64,000 bases of DNA from Tepidimonas fonticaldi. GTDB taxonomy: Bacteria > Pseudomonadota > Gammaproteobacteria > Burkholderiales > Burkholderiaceae_C. The stretch lies in NCBI RefSeq assembly GCF_007556755.1, contig NZ_VJOO01000016.1, forward strand, positions 1-64,000, read 5' to 3'. The translations under genes and the position numbers were made by a program. Positions within the stretch are counted from its first letter, which is position 1; each line of letters starts with the position of its first letter. The notes beneath the pieces are model-generated. The model did no database searches and had not been told where the DNA came from. It was given only the letters and a program-made list of their open reading frames with translations. Of the stretch, positions 49,334-60,908 are shown piece by piece.

Positions 49334-50350
49334 TCACCCTGCGGCAACGATGCGCGCGCCCTGCGCGATCAGGCCGTGCGCCACGCGCTGCCCGGCCGCC
49401 TCCGCCGAGGCCAGGTCCGCCACCTCGGCCTCGACCACCGCGCGCAGCAGCGGCAAGACGGCATCGGACTCGGCCCAGGCGGCCTCGATGCGCAAGCGGG
49501 CCGGGCTGCCCGGCCCGGACGGAGCCGGCCCCACCCAGGTGGCGTGCGCCGCCAGCGGGACGGAACAACTCCCGCCCAAGGCGCGGGAGACGGCCCGCTC
49601 CGCGGCCACGGCGGCCCAGGTGGGCCAATGCCCCAGGGGCGCGAGGGCCGCCGCGACGTCGGCGCGTTCGGCCCGGATTTCGATGCCGAGCGCCCCCTGC
49701 CCGGCCGCGGGCAGCATCTCGGTCGGCTCGAACACGCGGCGGATGCGCGCCTGCAGCCCCAAGCGGCGCAAACCGGCCGCCGCCAGGACGATGGCGTGGT
49801 ACTGCCCCTCGTCCAGCTTGCGCAGCCGCGTATCCAGATTGCCGCGCAGGGGCTCGATACGGACGTCGTCGCGACCCAGGCGGGCCAGCGCCTCGCGCAG
49901 CAGCACGACGCGGCGCAGGCTGGAGGTACCGATCACCGCCCCGGCCGGTAGGTCCTGCGGGCCGTCGCCGTGCGGGGAGACCCAGGCATCGCGGGGATCT
50001 TCCCGTTCCATCACACACGCCAGCCGAAAGCCCTCGGGCAGCTCCATCGGTACGTCCTTGAGCGAGTGGACCGCCAGATCCGCCCGCCCTTCGTCCATGG
50101 CCACTTCCAGCTCTTTGACGAACAGGCCCTTGCCGCCCACCTTGGACAGCGCCCGGTCCAGGATTTGGTCGCCCCGCGTGGTCATGCCCAGCAGGCGCAC
50201 CCGGTGGCCCAGCGCCTGCAGGCAAGCGCGGACGTGTTCGGCCTGCCACAGCGCCAGGCGGCTTTCGCGGGTGGCGATGGTCAGGTCGAGGGCAAGCGAA
50301 GGGGCACCGGACGGCGCAGCGGCCGCCCCACAGGGCAGGGTTTGGGACAT
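49334..50350 (-). CDS. hemC: Hydroxymethylbilane synthase HemC
   Basis: HemC polymerises four porphobilinogens into hydroxymethylbilane. The 338-residue protein has [53 protein letters not shown] and the cofactor-binding Cys in [13 protein letters not shown], all standard. ATG 50350 lies 10 bases after the algR stop, so regulation with algR in one transcript is likely, as in pseudomonads where algR precedes hemC. Confidence 0.97.
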   Translation of the reverse strand: MSQTLPCGAAAAPSGAPSLALDLTIATRESRLALWQAEHVRACLQALGHRVRLLGMTTRGDQILDRALSKVGGKGLFVKELEVAMDEGRADLAVHSLKDVPMELPEGFRLACVMEREDPRDAWVSPHGDGPQDLPAGAVIGTSSLRRVVLLREALARLGRDDVRIEPLRGNLDTRLRKLDEGQYHAIVLAAAGLRRLGLQARIRRVFEPTEMLPAAGQGALGIEIRAERADVAAALAPLGHWPTWAAVAAERAVSRALGGSCSVPLAAHATWVGPAPSGPGSPARLRIEAAWAESDAVLPLLRAVVEAEVADLASAEAAGQRVAHGLIAQGARIVAAG

Positions 50351-50360
50351 GCCGGGGATG

Positions 50361-51152
50361 CTAGCACGCCGCCCGTTCGGCCAGCAGCGCCTCGCGCACG
50401 GTGGCAAGCTGGCGGCGCGAGACCTGCAGACGCTCGCTGACACCATCCAGCCGCACCACCCAGCCGTCGAACGGCTCGCCCGGGTTGTCGCCGGTGCGCT
50501 CGTGCACCCGCTCCAGGGCGCGCACGCGCTCGCGCGCGACCAAGGCGTTGCGGTGGATGCGCAGCCAGCGCTCGGGCTGGGCCCGCTCGAACTCGTGCAG
50601 CGAGCCGTCGTAGATGTAGCTGCGGTCCCGCGTGCGCACGGTGACGTACTTGAGCTCCGCTTTCAGATAGACGACCTCGTCGATGGGCACGCGCTCGGTG
50701 CGCCCGCGGTCGTGGATGACGAGGCAAGTGCCGATGCCACCCGCGGGGCCCGATCCCGCACCGTCCGCCGCCGCATCCCGCCCGGCGGCACGCCAGCGCA
50801 GCGCCTTGTCCAGCGCCTGGCGCAAGCGCTCCAGCCGCACGGGCTTGGTCAGGTAATCGACGGCGTCCAGCTCGAACGCCCGAAGCGCATGCTCGGCGTG
50901 GGCGGTGACGAAGACCACTGCAGGCGCCCGCGCTCGGCCGCGCAGCAGCTCCGCCAGGCCCAGCCCATCCATGCCGGGCATCTGCACATCCAGCAGCAGC
51001 ACATCCCACGGCTCGCTGATCAAACGCGCATAGGCCGCGCGGGCATCCGCCGCCTCCCCGACCTCGATCGCCCCGTCCAACCGCCCGAGCAGATCGCGCA
51101 GGCGTTCGCGCGCCAAGGCCTCGTCGTCCACCACCAGCACCCGAGTGACCAT
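50361..51152 (-). CDS. algR: LytTR-type response regulator (AlgR-like)
   Basis: A 263-residue regulator: receiver domain ([18 protein letters not shown]; Asp55 in [13 protein letters not shown]; Lys in YLTKPVR) and a C-terminal LytTR DNA-binding domain (about 145-250; [15 protein letters not shown] and [10 protein letters not shown]). In Pseudomonas, AlgR controls type IV pili, alginate and virulence, with FimS/AlgZ as kinase gene next to it. Here no kinase gene adjoins: argH is directly divergent. The position before hemC matches Pseudomonas. Confidence 0.9.
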   Translation of the reverse strand: MVTRVLVVDDEALARERLRDLLGRLDGAIEVGEAADARAAYARLISEPWDVLLLDVQMPGMDGLGLAELLRGRARAPAVVFVTAHAEHALRAFELDAVDYLTKPVRLERLRQALDKALRWRAAGRDAAADGAGSGPAGGIGTCLVIHDRGRTERVPIDEVVYLKAELKYVTVRTRDRSYIYDGSLHEFERAQPERWLRIHRNALVARERVRALERVHERTGDNPGEPFDGWVVRLDGVSERLQVSRRQLATVREALLAERAAC

Positions 51153-51264
51153 CGTGCGTACTCCCGCCGGGCCGGGCCGGCGCCCCCGGTAGAATCGTCG
51201 TTGCTCTATTTATACCCTTGCGCCCGGCTGTCGTCCATCGGCGCCCCACCCCACCCGTCCCGCC

Positions 51265-52725
<1,461 letters not shown>

Positions 52726-52741
52726 CCCCCCCACCGGCACG

Positions 52742-52762
52742 CCGGCCCGCCCATCGGGCCGG
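52742..52762. terminator. Hairpin between convergent genes
   Basis: CCGGCCCG and CGGGCCGG form a perfect 8-base stem with a 5-base loop, centred between the argH and diguanylate cyclase stop codons. No T-run is present on either side; it may still act as a bidirectional transcription barrier. Confidence 0.45.
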
Positions 52763-52772
52763 TGCCCGCCGC

Positions 52773-54116
52773 TCAATCGGCCGATAGCGTGGGCGGCGGC
52801 GCGACGACCACCCGGTTGCGCCCGTGGCGTTTGGCCTCGTACAGCGCGCGGTCGGCGCGCGCGAGCAAGGCCTCCCAATCGGCGTCGTGCGGGTGCAGCA
52901 GCGCCACGCCGACGCTGACCGTCACCCGGATGGTGCGCCCGTGCTGCTGCAGCTGGCGCTGCTCCGCCAGTTGGCGCACGCGCTCCGCCGCCGCCTCGGC
53001 GGACGCCGGATCGCAGCGCGGCAGCAGCGCCACGAACTCCTCGCCCCCCAGCCGCGCCATCACATCCACCTCGCGCAGGCCGGCCGCCAGATCGCGGCCG
53101 AAGCCCGCCAGCACGGCATCGCCGACCGCATGGCCGAAGGTGTCGTTGATGGCCTTGAAGTGGTCCAGGTCGAACATCAGCAGCGCCAGCGGCTCGCCAT
53201 AGCGGTGGGCGCGCAACACCTCGGCCTGGGCAGCCTCGGTGAACGCGCGGCGCGTGCCCAGACCCGTCAGCAGATCGACCCGGGCCTGTCGCTCGGCCTC
53301 CTCTTTCTGGCGGCGCAGCTCTTCGGTGGCCACCCGCACGCGTTGCTCCAGACGGGCCTGGTCGGACGCCACGGCGTCGGCCATCGCGTCCACGCCCTGC
53401 GCCAGCGCATCCAGAATGCCGCGCCGCGCCGGGTCGGTGCGCGCATCCAGCTCGCCCCGGCCGATGTGCCCGACGACTTCGCTGATGTGCGCAAGCGGCC
53501 GGGTCACGCTGGCGGCAATGCGCTGCGCGAGCACACCCGCCAGCACCAACGCCAGCAGCGCCAGCGCGAGCGCCCAGCCCCAGAAGGCCTGGCGGTCGCG
53601 CTGCAGACCACTGATGTCCAGGCGTAACACGACATGCCCCAAGGGCGGGCCCGACGCGGCAGGCGACGCCTGCGCCCCTGCCCCGGGGTAGAACCAGTCG
53701 TCCCCAGCCACGACCCGCTGCCGCACGGGCGTGATGACGAGGATGTCGGCCTGCCCGACCGTCACGATGTCGACATCCCCCAACATGGCGGGCGTGATGC
53801 GGACCTGCCCCGCCAACGCCCGCAGACGCTGGTCCCGCCCGTACAGGGCGATGCCGAGCAGTTGAGCGTCGCGCGCCCGCGCCCCTTCGACGAGTTGCAT
53901 GAGCGCCGCGCCGTCGTCGGCGAACAGGGCAAACTCCGACGCCGCCGCGAGTTGCTGCGCGCTGGCCACGGCGCGCTGCTGCCAGGCGGCGGTGACGTCC
54001 TGGCGGTGGCGCTCCACCAATCCGACGGTCAGCACCAGCAGCACCAGCAAGGCCGGCAGCGCGGCGGCCCACCACAGCCGCCAGCCGATGCGTCGCCGCT
54101 GCTGCTGCCAGTTCAT
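52773..54116 (-). CDS. Membrane diguanylate cyclase (GGDEF)
   Basis: Makes the second messenger c-di-GMP from two GTP. The 447-residue protein has a transmembrane helix at about 15-35 (ALPALLVLLVLTVGLVE), a periplasmic domain (about 36-175), a second membrane helix (about 178-200, LALALLALVLAGVLA), a HAMP-like segment, a coiled coil (about 250-275), and a GGDEF domain with GGEEF at the active site and RxxD (REVD) five residues before it, so product inhibition is likely. The start overlaps the stop of the substrate-binding protein gene by 4 bases. Third gene of the TonB receptor operon. Confidence 0.93.
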   Translation of the reverse strand: MNWQQQRRRIGWRLWWAAALPALLVLLVLTVGLVERHRQDVTAAWQQRAVASAQQLAAASEFALFADDGAALMQLVEGARARDAQLLGIALYGRDQRLRALAGQVRITPAMLGDVDIVTVGQADILVITPVRQRVVAGDDWFYPGAGAQASPAASGPPLGHVVLRLDISGLQRDRQAFWGWALALALLALVLAGVLAQRIAASVTRPLAHISEVVGHIGRGELDARTDPARRGILDALAQGVDAMADAVASDQARLEQRVRVATEELRRQKEEAERQARVDLLTGLGTRRAFTEAAQAEVLRAHRYGEPLALLMFDLDHFKAINDTFGHAVGDAVLAGFGRDLAAGLREVDVMARLGGEEFVALLPRCDPASAEAAAERVRQLAEQRQLQQHGRTIRVTVSVGVALLHPHDADWEALLARADRALYEAKRHGRNRVVVAPPPTLSAD

Positions 54117-55087
54117 CCCCGCCCCTCCTGCCGATCGGCTTGGCGCAACGCCGCCTCCAGCGCGGCGGCCGCCGGCAACACCAGCTCCAGTGACCGAGCC
54201 ACGGGTTCGTTGACCGCGACGGCAAAGTCGCGCGCCAGCGCCAGCGCGGGCAGCGCTCGCCCTTGCAGGGCGGCGCGCGCCGCCTCGGCGATCTGCCGGC
54301 CCGCCTGCGCCGGCGTGACCGCCAGCGCCAGCACGGCACCGGCCCGCACATGGGCGGGCGCATAGCTGACCACGGGCACGCGCCGGCGGTACGACGCGAT
54401 CAGGATGTTCTGCAGCGCCTCCGGCGTAAAAATGGCCGGGTCGGGAACGGCGAGCAGCACATCGGCGGTCTCCAGCACCCGCCGCAGCGCCGGGGCCAGG
54501 CCGTCGCTGCGCACCGGCTCGATCTGCAGGTCCCGCCCTGTACGGGCGGCCCAGCGTTGCAACGCTTCCACACTGCCCGCCACGGGCGTGCCGACCAGCA
54601 GGCCCAGGCGGCGCCGCTGGGGCATGGCCTGCCGCACCAGCTCGCCATACCGCTCCACGGGTTGATCGAGCGCGATGACGGCCACCTGGCGGCTGCCGGA
54701 GGGGATCTCTGCCTCGATGGCGTGGCGCGGCACCAGGCCCGCGACCAGCGGCACCGCGGCCAGGGCGGGCTCGCGCGCACGTCGGGCCATCATGCCGCGC
54801 AGGGCGGCCGTGCCGAGGGTGACGATCACCCGGGGCGCATCGCGATCCGACCCCGTCCCCGCGGCGGCGCCGGCCTCCCACCCGGTCTGCTCCACCGCCG
54901 CCACGGCAGCCAGCCCTTCGCGCACCGCGGCGGCGGCTTCCTCGTTGGCGGATCCGGCATCGGAGGGCACCAGCCACACGCGCGGCGACGACGCCGCGGC
55001 GTGCCCCGCCACCCCCAGCAGGGCCGCGCCCAACAGCAGCCGGCGCCGGCGCCAGCCCTCCCCCGTCGACGCCACCGGCCCGCTCAC
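54113..55087 (-). CDS. ABC-type periplasmic substrate-binding protein
   Basis: A 324-residue secreted protein with a signal sequence (RRRLLLGAALLGVAGHAAA) and the fold of the ABC_sub_bind (XylF/YphF-like) family: VIVTLGTAALRGMM, PLVAGLVPRHAIEA, LGLLVGTPVAGSVEAL, and SYRRRVPVVSYAPAHVRAGAVLALAVTPAQAGRQIAEAA. There is no permease or ATPase gene beside it, so it probably serves as a sensor rather than a transporter part. GTG 55087 lies 7 bases after the TonB receptor stop with GAGGGGGG before it; its end overlaps the diguanylate cyclase start. Confidence 0.85.
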   Translation of the reverse strand: MSGPVASTGEGWRRRRLLLGAALLGVAGHAAASSPRVWLVPSDAGSANEEAAAAVREGLAAVAAVEQTGWEAGAAAGTGSDRDAPRVIVTLGTAALRGMMARRAREPALAAVPLVAGLVPRHAIEAEIPSGSRQVAVIALDQPVERYGELVRQAMPQRRRLGLLVGTPVAGSVEALQRWAARTGRDLQIEPVRSDGLAPALRRVLETADVLLAVPDPAIFTPEALQNILIASYRRRVPVVSYAPAHVRAGAVLALAVTPAQAGRQIAEAARAALQGRALPALALARDFAVAVNEPVARSLELVLPAAAALEAALRQADRQEGRG

Positions 55088-55094
55088 GCCCCCC

Positions 55095-57086
55095 TCACTG
55101 CGACAGGCGCCAGGTCACGAACACCCGGCGATCCAGCACCCGCTCCGGGATGAAGGCCGACTGCGCCCCGCCCAGGGACTGGACGGTGAAGGCCAGCTCC
55201 GATTCGACATCGCCCAGGCGCCAGGTGCGCGCCAGCCGCACATCGACGCGCCCACGCCCGGGCAGCGAATTCACGCCAGGGCGCCGCCAGCTCATGCGGC
55301 TTTGCGCCGTGAAGACGACCGAGGCATCCCACCCCTTCGGCAGCCGCTGCCACCACCCGGACGTCAGCATGCGCTTGGGCGGCTGGCGCAGATAGTCGGC
55401 ATCGATCCACTCGGTGTCCGTCCAGACTTGGCCCAACCACACCTGCGTCTCGCGCGAGGGGTTCCAGCGCAACTGGTACTCCAGCGCGCGCAGCACGAAG
55501 CCGCCCCGGTTGACGAAATCCCGCCGTTGGCCGCCGCGCGACACGGTTTCGATGTAGTCGCGCAGCCGCTCGCGCGCCAGCCGGACATCCAGGGTGAGCT
55601 GTCGCTCGGGCCAGTGCCCCAGGTAGCCGACCTCTTGCACATCCAGCCGCTCGGGGCCGACCGTTCCGCTGGAGACGAAGGTGGCGATCTCGTACGGCGG
55701 CGTCGGGAAGCAATAGCGCACATTGGCCGACAGGTCGAACAGCGACGGATCGCGCTCCGCCCGCGTGACCCCCAGGCGCAGGGTGTGGTGCTCGGCCACC
55801 TGATGGTTGACCATCAACCGCGGCCAGGCGCTCGTGCCCAGGCGGCTGTGGTGGCTGGCATACAGCCCCGCGTTGAGCAGCCAGTCCGGTGCCAGCGCCC
55901 ACTCGGCGGTGCCGAACAAGCGCCAGCGTTGCACGGACACAGCGGCATCGGTGTCGAACAGCGGGCGTGACCGCGCGCGATCGTCGGACCAGCCGATCCC
56001 GCCCACGGTACGCCACGTGTCGCTCCACTGGCGCTGGTGTTGCACCTCCAGCGCGATGCGGTCTTCGAGACCGCCAAAATCCACCGTCACCGGCCGGATG
56101 GGCGCATAGTCGAAGCGGTCCTCGATGTCGATGCGATCCCACGACAGGGACCACTGCAGCGAATCGTGGGCCGACAGCTCCTGCCGCGCCACGCCGTGTG
56201 CGTACGTGTTGCGGTAGCGCAGCGTGCGCGGTGCGTCGCCCGGGTTGCCCACGTAGCCGACGCCCAGCGCCAGATCCGACACCCCCGCCCGCCACGACCA
56301 TTCCAACCCGGGGCCGGCGTTGCCGTCGGCCCGCCAGTGCAACTGGGCGATGCGGCGGTCGTCGTTGATGCCCCCGGTGGGCCGATAGCCCTCGTCACCG
56401 CGCCGGTGCGCGGTCAAGCGGTGAAAGGTGCCCGCATCCTCCCACGCCAGCCCCGCCGTCACGTCGCGGATGCCGTCGTTGCCCAGCGTGACGGCCACGC
56501 GGCGCCGCTCCACGTCGGCAGCGTGGCGTGTGACGATGTTGATGACGCCAAAGAGCGCGTTCGCGCCGTAGGCGGCGGAGTTGGTGCCGCGCAGAATCTC
56601 GATGCGCTCGATGTCGTCGAGCGTCACCGTCATCAGCCCGCGCATGGTCCCGCCCAGATAACCGCTGCTGTAGATGGACCGGCCATCCACCAGCACGAGG
56701 TTGCGCTGACCGTATTCGTCCAGCGGCATGTGGTAGGCCGCGGTGACGTTGGCGCCGTTGAAGCCGCCCACCATGTAGCCCGGCACCAGGCGCAGCAGAT
56801 CGGTCACGTCGCGGGCGGGCGTGCGCCGGATGGTGTCGCGGTCGATCACCGTCACCGCCCCGGGCACGTCGTCCAGCGGCTGCGCCAGCCGCGTGACCGT
56901 CAGGACCTGCGGCAGCGGGGCGTAGTAATCGGACTCGGTGAGCGGGGTTTCGGCCTGGGCGGCCGCCGTCAGCGCCAGCAAGCCGCCGACCAGCGCGCTG
57001 CGACGGCCAAGACGGGCGCGGCACGCCCCGCCGGGACCGGCATCCCCACATTCCCAACGCCGCTGCGATCCGTCGTCATGCGCCAC
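55095..57086 (-). CDS. TonB-dependent outer-membrane receptor
   Basis: The 663-residue protein has a signal sequence (SALVGGLLALTAAAQA), a possible TonB box near residue 60 (VLTVTRLAQ), a plug domain (VPGAVTVIDRDTIRRTPARDVTDLLRLVPGYMVGG; LVLVDGRSIYSSGYLGG; IERIEILRGTNSAAYGANALFGVINIVTR) and a beta-barrel that ends in the aromatic-ending pattern WRLSQ. The ligand is not evident: no siderophore-specific motif. GTG start at 57086. A TAATAT at 57129-57134 (minus strand) could be its -10 box. It is followed by a binding protein and a diguanylate cyclase in the same operon. Confidence 0.9.
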   Translation of the reverse strand: MAHDDGSQRRWECGDAGPGGACRARLGRRSALVGGLLALTAAAQAETPLTESDYYAPLPQVLTVTRLAQPLDDVPGAVTVIDRDTIRRTPARDVTDLLRLVPGYMVGGFNGANVTAAYHMPLDEYGQRNLVLVDGRSIYSSGYLGGTMRGLMTVTLDDIERIEILRGTNSAAYGANALFGVINIVTRHAADVERRRVAVTLGNDGIRDVTAGLAWEDAGTFHRLTAHRRGDEGYRPTGGINDDRRIAQLHWRADGNAGPGLEWSWRAGVSDLALGVGYVGNPGDAPRTLRYRNTYAHGVARQELSAHDSLQWSLSWDRIDIEDRFDYAPIRPVTVDFGGLEDRIALEVQHQRQWSDTWRTVGGIGWSDDRARSRPLFDTDAAVSVQRWRLFGTAEWALAPDWLLNAGLYASHHSRLGTSAWPRLMVNHQVAEHHTLRLGVTRAERDPSLFDLSANVRYCFPTPPYEIATFVSSGTVGPERLDVQEVGYLGHWPERQLTLDVRLARERLRDYIETVSRGGQRRDFVNRGGFVLRALEYQLRWNPSRETQVWLGQVWTDTEWIDADYLRQPPKRMLTSGWWQRLPKGWDASVVFTAQSRMSWRRPGVNSLPGRGRVDVRLARTWRLGDVESELAFTVQSLGGAQSAFIPERVLDRRVFVTWRLSQ

Positions 57087-57154
57087 GTGCGCCCCTTTGC
57101 GCGGACGGCCGTCGCCCGCTGGGCAACGATATTACCTTGTCCGGTTGACCGTGG

Positions 57155-58444
<1,290 letters not shown>

Positions 58445-58581
58445 GGCTCGATCCCCCATCCAATCGTGTTGCACCACCAGACCGACTCTGGTCTGGACGA
58501 AACCCTCCATTCTACCGCCCCGGACCACCAAAACCCGGCACACCTGCCCCGCATGCCGTGGCAACGACCACGGCGCACCGC

Positions 58582-58613
58582 AAAAACGCCGACCGGCCCG
58601 CAAGGGGCCGGTC
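58582..58613 (-). terminator. Rho-independent terminator after cytochrome c
   Basis: On the minus strand a 9-base perfect stem (GACCGGCCC with GGGCCGGTC, 58591-58613) around a 5-base loop is followed after four bases by TTTTT (58582-58586). It lies 26 bases beyond the cytochrome c stop and isolates it from the polyamine gene. Confidence 0.88.
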
Positions 58614-58638
58614 GATCAGGCAGGGAACGCTTGCGCGA

Positions 58639-59307
58639 TCAACGGAAGCGGGACTGCGGCTTGGTCGCCAGCTCGCCCTGCACGGTCGCCAGGTAGTTGG
58701 CGATCTGCTTCAGCTCGGCGTTGCTGAACTGCTGCGTGATGCCAGCCATGATCGGGTTGGCACGGCCGATGTGCGGGTTGCCCTGCACGTTGTACGACTT
58801 GAGGGCGACGTACAGATAGTCCGCATACTGCCCGGCGACCTTGGGGTAGCTCGGATCGATGGGCTTGCTGAAGTTGGCCCCATGGCACGACACGCAAGCG
58901 CCTTTTTCGAGCAGCGCGGCGACGGCCGCCGGCGCCGCCTTGGGCTGCTCCGGCGCGGTCACGCCGGGGTTGTGCCCGGAGTAAAACGCCGCCAGATCGG
59001 CGATGTCCTGGTCCGACAGCGAGCCGGCGATGCCGCGCATCGTCGGATGCTTGCGATCGCCCTTGCGGTACGCCTGCAGCGCGCCCGCGATGTACGGCGC
59101 CGACTGGCCGGAGATCTTGGGGACCTTGTGAATCTCCGGAAAGCTGTTCTGATAACCCGGGATGCCGTGGCAGCCGATGCACATGGCCGCCTTGGATTCA
59201 CCGGCTTTGACGTCCCCCGCGGGGGTCTGGGCTTGTGCGCCCAGGGCAGCAACGACGGTCGCGCTTGCGACAACGGATTTCAGCAGAGTGGTCATCGTTT
59301 GGTTCAT
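58639..59307 (-). CDS. Diheme cytochrome c (c4-like)
   Basis: A periplasmic electron carrier of 222 residues with a signal peptide (TTLLKSVVASATVVAALGAQAQ) and two haem-binding motifs, CIGCH near residue 43 and CVSCH near residue 138. The two halves are homologous and each carries a distal Met candidate (PTMRGIAGSLSD; PIMAGITQQFSN), the arrangement of cytochrome c4, a donor to terminal oxidases. ATG 59307 and the ATG four codons later are both plausible. It is divergent from moxR, with which it shares an 86-base promoter region. Confidence 0.92.
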   Translation of the reverse strand: MNQTMTTLLKSVVASATVVAALGAQAQTPAGDVKAGESKAAMCIGCHGIPGYQNSFPEIHKVPKISGQSAPYIAGALQAYRKGDRKHPTMRGIAGSLSDQDIADLAAFYSGHNPGVTAPEQPKAAPAAVAALLEKGACVSCHGANFSKPIDPSYPKVAGQYADYLYVALKSYNVQGNPHIGRANPIMAGITQQFSNAELKQIANYLATVQGELATKPQSRFR

Positions 59308-59332
59308 GTTGCAAGCACAATCGGAGGGACGT

Positions 59333-59360
59333 TTGACAAAAATCAACGCGCGATTATATA
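59333..59360 (+). promoter_or_regulatory. Sigma-70 promoter of moxR operon
   Basis: TTGACA (59333-59338), a perfect -35 hexamer, is followed after 16 bases by TATATA (59355-59360). The predicted start near 59367 leaves a leader of about 27 bases before the MoxR gene at 59394. In this GC-rich DNA such an AT-rich match is unlikely by chance. Confidence 0.75.
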
Positions 59361-59393
59361 GACTCGTTCCACCCCCTTACCTCCCTGAAAACC

Positions 59394-60236
59394 ATGCGTT
59401 TTACCGGCTCTTCCTCCTACGTTGCGACCCCCGATCTGCTGCTGGCCGTCAACGCCGCCATCCGGCTGCAGCGACCGCTGCTGCTCAAGGGCGAGCCCGG
59501 CACCGGCAAAACCATGCTGGCCGAAGAGGTGGCGCGGGCGCTGGACATGCCGCTGCTGCAGTGGCACATCAAGTCCACGACCAAAGCGCAGCAGGGCCTG
59601 TACGAATACGACGCGGTCAGCCGCCTGCGCGACAGCCAGCTCGGCGACGACCGGGTCAAGGACATCCGCAACTACATCGTCAAGGGCGTGCTGTGGGAGG
59701 CCTTTGCCGCCGAGCGCCCGGTGGCGCTGCTGATCGACGAAATCGACAAGGCCGACATCGAGTTCCCCAACGACCTGCTGCGCGAGCTCGACCGCATGGA
59801 GTTCCATTGCTACGAGACGCGCGAGACCATCCGCGCACGGCATCGGCCGCTGGTGTTCATCACCTCCAACAACGAGAAGGAGCTGCCCGACGCCTTCCTG
59901 CGCCGCTGCTTCTTCCACTACATCAAATTCCCCGAGCCGGCCACGATGAAGCAAATCGTGGAGGTGCACTTCCCCGGCCTGAAGGACGAGCTGGTCGGCG
60001 CCGCGATGCGAACCTTCTTTGACATCCGGCAACTCCCGGGGCTGAAGAAGAAGCCCTCCACGTCGGAGCTGCTGGACTGGCTCAAGCTGCTGGCCGCCGA
60101 AGACATCGCCCCGAGCGCGCTGCAGTCGGGCGACGGCAAGCTGGCGGTGCCCCCGCTGGTTGGCGCCTTGCTCAAGAACGAGCAGGACCTGGTGCTGTTC
60201 GAAAAGCTGGTGTTCATGAACCAGCGCAACCGCTGA
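59394..60236 (+). CDS. MoxR-family AAA+ ATPase
   Basis: A 280-residue AAA+ chaperone of the MoxR type. Walker A is GEPGTGKTML near residue 38, Walker B LLIDEIDKAD near residue 118, with sensor 1 in PLVFITSNNEKELPDAFLRRC and an arginine finger region. MoxR proteins act with VWA-domain partners to mature metalloenzymes or complexes; the partner here is the gene at 60909. Closest resemblance is to the CoxD-like group. First gene of a three-gene operon with an upstream sigma-70 promoter. Confidence 0.93.
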   Translation: MRFTGSSSYVATPDLLLAVNAAIRLQRPLLLKGEPGTGKTMLAEEVARALDMPLLQWHIKSTTKAQQGLYEYDAVSRLRDSQLGDDRVKDIRNYIVKGVLWEAFAAERPVALLIDEIDKADIEFPNDLLRELDRMEFHCYETRETIRARHRPLVFITSNNEKELPDAFLRRCFFHYIKFPEPATMKQIVEVHFPGLKDELVGAAMRTFFDIRQLPGLKKKPSTSELLDWLKLLAAEDIAPSALQSGDGKLAVPPLVGALLKNEQDLVLFEKLVFMNQRNR

Positions 60237-60259
60237 CACCCGCCCGCATCGGTGTGCCC

Positions 60260-60889
60260 ATGACCCCACCCCAGACCCCTTGGTGTCAACCCGTCACCCT
60301 GGTCGGCCAGCACGCCCGGCTGGAGCCCCTGGCGCCGACGCACCACGACGACCTGGTGGATGCGGTGCAGGACGGCGAGCTGTGGCGGCTGTGGTACACC
60401 GCCATCCCCCAGCCGCAGGACATGCGCGCCGAGATCGAACGCCGCCTGTCGCTGCAGGCGGCCGGCAGCATGCTGCCCTTTGCGGTCATCGCGCACAGCG
60501 GGCCGCTGGCGGGGCGCGCGGTCGGCATGACCACCTACATGCACATCGACGCCGCCAACCGGCGCTTGGAGATCGGCAGCACCTGGTACCGGCGGGCCGT
60601 GCAGCGCACGGCCCTCAACACCGAGTGCAAATGGATGCTGCTGCGCCACGCCTTCGAGGTGCTGGGCTGCATCGCGGTGGAATTCCGCACGCACTTCTTC
60701 AACCGAGCCAGCCGGGCGGGCATCGAGCGGCTGGGCGCCAAACTGGACGGCGTGCTGCGCAGCCACCAGATCTGCACCCACCCGGACGCGCCGGGCAGCT
60801 TGCGCGACACCTGCGTCTACAGCATCATCGCCAGCGAGTGGCCGAGCGTGAAGGCGCACCTGCAGCACCAGTTGGCGCGCCCGCGCTGA
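60260..60889 (+). CDS. GNAT acetyltransferase (RimJ/RimL-like)
   Basis: A 209-residue N-acetyltransferase of the GNAT family, with LVGQHARLEPLAPTHHDDLVDAV at the start and the acetyl-CoA site region GSTWYRRAVQRTALNTECKWMLLRHAFEVLG, the pattern of the RimJ/RimL subgroup. ATG 60260 is preferred over GTG 60254. It is placed between a MoxR ATPase and its VWA partner, 23 bases after the first and 19 before the second. The substrate is unknown; the position might suggest protein modification, but chance insertion is possible. Confidence 0.88.
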   Translation: MTPPQTPWCQPVTLVGQHARLEPLAPTHHDDLVDAVQDGELWRLWYTAIPQPQDMRAEIERRLSLQAAGSMLPFAVIAHSGPLAGRAVGMTTYMHIDAANRRLEIGSTWYRRAVQRTALNTECKWMLLRHAFEVLGCIAVEFRTHFFNRASRAGIERLGAKLDGVLRSHQICTHPDAPGSLRDTCVYSIIASEWPSVKAHLQHQLARPR

Positions 60890-60908
60890 CCCGCGACACC
60901 CCATCCCC

